A DNA stretch of 7,123 nucleotides. It comes from Planctomycetota bacterium. Its GTDB lineage: Bacteria > Planctomycetota > Phycisphaerae > Sedimentisphaerales > SM23-30. Positions 6,264 through 7,123 of this stretch are shown here, piece after piece. The position numbers and the translations under genes are program-made. The notes below the pieces were generated by a model. It ran no database searches, was not told the origin of the DNA, and worked only from the letters and a program-made list of their open reading frames with translations. The first letter of the stretch is position 1. Each line of letters opens with the position of its first letter. The stretch spans positions 1-7,123 of the forward strand of contig JAKQBU010000629.1 of NCBI GenBank assembly GCA_029573975.1, in the 5' to 3' direction.

Positions 6264-6292
6264 ATTATCGGCAATTGTGGAAAACCTGTAAA
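6264..6292 (-). promoter_or_regulatory. Predicted sigma-70-type promoter of the dcw cluster
   Basis: Minus-strand -35 TTTACA (6292-6287, five of six), a 17-bp spacer and -10 GATAAT (6269-6264, five of six). It is the best sigma-70 match upstream of mraZ. It sits 62 bp after the PilZ gene terminator and 140 bp before the TGGN boxes. The long leader this implies leaves room for a second, less canonical promoter closer to mraZ that I could not identify. Confidence 0.5.
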
Positions 6293-6353
6293 ATTTTTCT
6301 TTCTTTTCTCCCACCCGTAAACACTTATAACAATTCAGCCTGTTGGATTTCAC

Positions 6354-6373
6354 AAAAAACCGGTCTTGGACCG
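6354..6373 (-). terminator. Rho-independent terminator of the PilZ gene
   Basis: On the minus strand CGGTC (6373-6369), loop CAA, GACCG (6365-6361), one G, then six T residues (6359-6354). It starts 41 bp after the PilZ stop codon. A U-G pair can extend the stem to six pairs. The placement between a stop codon and the next promoter supports a real terminator. Confidence 0.75.
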
Positions 6374-6414
6374 AATAGCACGTTTGTTCTGAAACTTTGG
6401 TTGTTCATGACAAT

Positions 6415-6804
6415 CTAAAATGTTAGTTTGAAACCCTGCCGGAATTGCACTCCAACTCCATACCGAGGATACTCCAAGCCCTCGCCGCTCCGCTCCCCTT
6501 CCAGATTATCCACCCGTACCACCTGGCCCCCCGTTGTTATTTTGCTATGACGCGGGAACCGCTCCTCCCCCTCCGGGACTCCTAATTCCATCTGCAAATT
6601 ATCCCCAACACGCAGATCTTCTGCTGCGGTTTCAAAATATAATCCACCCGTACTGACATTCCTTGTCACAGTCCGATTTATGCCACTACGGATAGCAGAT
6701 TCCCGCCGATATTCCAGAGGCAACCGCACCTCCAGACGGCGATCCTTTCGCCTTTCTTTTATCTGTTCCATCAAATCTGTCAGACGAACCTTACCTTTCC
6801 TCAT
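6415..6804 (-). CDS. PilZ-domain protein, probable c-di-GMP receptor
   Basis: A 129-residue protein that is almost entirely one PilZ domain. PilZ domains bind cyclic di-GMP through an RxxxR motif and a (D/N)xSxxG motif, and both are present: R18-R22 and R19-R23 in ERRKDRRLEVRLPLEYR, and N49-S51-G54 in RNVSTGGLYFET. The end of the domain (YGVGVQFRQGF) is also typical. There is no membrane segment or output domain, so it should be a cytoplasmic single-domain adaptor, as in proteins that act on flagella, pili or exopolysaccharide export. ATG 6804 has AGGAG ten bases upstream. A nearby ATG at 6814 opens only seven codons in another frame. The gene has its own sigma-54-type promoter and terminator, so it is independent of the dcw cluster. 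Its cellular target is unknown. Confidence 0.9.
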   Translation of the reverse strand: MRKGKVRLTDLMEQIKERRKDRRLEVRLPLEYRRESAIRSGINRTVTRNVSTGGLYFETAAEDLRVGDNLQMELGVPEGEERFPRHSKITTGGQVVRVDNLEGERSGEGLEYPRYGVGVQFRQGFKLTF

Positions 6805-6830
6805 CCTTTCTCATCTCCTGCCCTTTCTCG

Positions 6831-6846
6831 AGCAAAGGAAGTGCCA
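6831..6846 (-). promoter_or_regulatory. Sigma-54 (-24/-12) promoter for the PilZ gene
   Basis: The minus strand reads TGGCAC (6846-6841), TTCCT, TTGCT (6835-6831). This matches the RpoN consensus TGGCAC-N5-TTGCW completely, including the key GG-N10-GC spacing. The predicted start near 6820 leaves a leader of about 16 nt that still contains the AGGAG ribosome binding site. Sigma-54 promoters need an ATP-driven enhancer-binding activator, so expression would depend on a regulator encoded elsewhere. Confidence 0.82.
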
Positions 6847-6880
6847 TAACATACTCTTTCGACAAGTTTTTTTGAAAACA

Positions 6881-6937
6881 CCGTAACTTCCTGTAACAGC
6901 TTATACTGTGGCAAATAAGGAATTTTCTAACTGTAAC
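6881..6937 (-). repeat. Three GTTACRG boxes in 10-bp phase
   Basis: On the minus strand GTTACAG (6937-6931), GTTACAG (6897-6891) and GTTACGG (6887-6881) are separated by 40 and 10 bp, whole helical turns. They lie about 35-90 bp upstream of the -24 element. They may be binding sites for a regulator, but short AT-rich words recur by chance. Confidence 0.3.
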
Positions 6938-6962
6938 TCATTTCGGTTCTGTTGCTTGGCAT

Positions 6963-6980
6963 TGTTGTTATTTTACAACA
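6963..6980. repeat. Inverted repeat TGTTGT-N6-ACAACA
   Basis: A perfect 6-bp inverted repeat with a 6-bp centre lies about 117-135 bp upstream of the -24 element. That is the usual distance for a sigma-54 enhancer-binding protein. The match to any named activator site is not established. Confidence 0.35.
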
Positions 6981-7080
6981 CAAAAACCACAAAACTAATT
7001 TTATATCGTTTATTTCCAGATACTTATAAACTTTTATCCAAAAACCTGCCTTGTTGCATAATAACCACAATAAATCATAT

Positions 7081-7123
7081 AATCGCTACAATCGTTATAA
7101 TCGTTACATTTTAACATTTTAAC
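7081..7123. repeat. Short tandem repeats at the right edge
   Basis: Three 9-bp units AATCGYTAY (7081-7089, 7090-7098, 7099-7107) are followed directly by two 8-bp units ATTTTAAC (7108-7115, 7116-7123). The second set reaches the window edge, so it may continue. Bases 7073-7080 (AATCATAT) look like a degenerate earlier unit. Confidence 0.6.

Larger units (their letters stand above)
5949..6414. other. dcw control region between the PilZ gene and mraZ (no gene)
   Basis: This 466-bp AT-rich stretch has no credible ORF. In the direction of mraZ transcription it holds the PilZ gene terminator, a sigma-70-type promoter, a long dyad, several A/T tracts (for example 6135-6141, 6148-6155 and 6159-6165), five TGGN boxes, and an AT-rich inverted repeat. 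Transcription from the predicted promoter would give an unusually long leader of about 309 nt. Confidence 0.7.
6847..7123. other. AT-rich non-coding region upstream of the PilZ gene
   Basis: No supportable gene is seen on either strand; the only plus-strand frame (6908-7114) is a low-complexity run without a ribosome binding site. The stretch contains phased GTTACRG boxes, one 6-bp inverted repeat and short tandem repeats at the right edge. It is the place where activator sites for the sigma-54 promoter would be expected. Confidence 0.55.

Noticed and set aside
6276..6284. DnaA-box-like TTTTCCACA on the minus strand as part of an origin
   Set aside because: A single clear copy inside the spacer of a predicted promoter; other near matches (about 6506 and 6599) lie in the PilZ coding region. 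No cluster of boxes or dnaA/dnaN neighbours.
6055..6291. Plus-strand 78-codon frame in the mraZ control region
   Set aside because: Ser/Phe/Tyr-rich low-complexity frame across A/T tracts, no ribosome binding site, overlaps the operator array.
1..7123. CRISPR arrays, tRNA or rRNA genes, insertion sequences, prophage or defence genes
   Set aside because: No spaced repeats of CRISPR size, no cloverleaf or rRNA sequence, no transposase or integrase motif and no terminal inverted repeats were seen.

Overview
The window carries the front part of a division and cell wall (dcw) gene cluster. All recognisable genes lie on the minus strand, so transcription runs from high to low coordinates: a PilZ-domain gene, mraZ, a small unknown ORF, rsmH (mraW), a LysM-domain membrane protein gene, an ftsL-like gene, a class B penicillin-binding protein gene (ftsI type) and the first 235 codons of murE, which runs off the left edge. 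Almost every plus-strand reading frame is an Arg/Pro/His-rich shadow of these genes.

The organism is a peptidoglycan-making bacterium of moderate GC. The style of MraZ, the form of the RsmH motif (DLGFCSAQ), the LysM gene inside the dcw cluster and a small PilZ protein under an apparent sigma-54 promoter together suggest Planctomycetota, perhaps a Phycisphaerae-like lineage. This is inference from remembered family flavour and was not tested by any search.

Layout from right to left. At 6805-7123 there is AT-rich non-coding DNA with short tandem repeats at the edge, a small inverted repeat and an exact -24/-12 (sigma-54) promoter directly in front of the PilZ gene (6415-6804). That gene ends in a hairpin plus T-tract terminator (6354-6373), so it looks monocistronic. 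The next stretch (5949-6414) is the control region of the dcw cluster. It holds a good sigma-70-type promoter (6264-6292), a long dyad (6186-6224), A/T tracts and five TGGN boxes spaced exactly 10 bp apart (6081-6124). The boxes match the known MraZ operator pattern, so mraZ (5469-5948) is probably autoregulated.

Below mraZ, an 80-codon ORF precedes rsmH by 23 bp. The LysM gene, ftsL and ftsI form a tight group with a consensus -10 in front of the LysM gene. A second consensus -10 and a terminator-like hairpin lie between ftsI and murE. The cluster therefore appears to be cut into several transcription units rather than read only from the mraZ promoter.

Working together, MraZ regulates the cluster, RsmH methylates 16S rRNA, FtsL and FtsI form the membrane part of the septal peptidoglycan synthase, and MurE makes the precursor. 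The LysM protein is a plausible wall-anchoring partner. Nothing here is a defence, mobile or CRISPR element. The points of most interest are regulatory (five-box MraZ operator, sigma-54/PilZ unit, 5' hairpin of murE) and the two extra genes in the dcw order.
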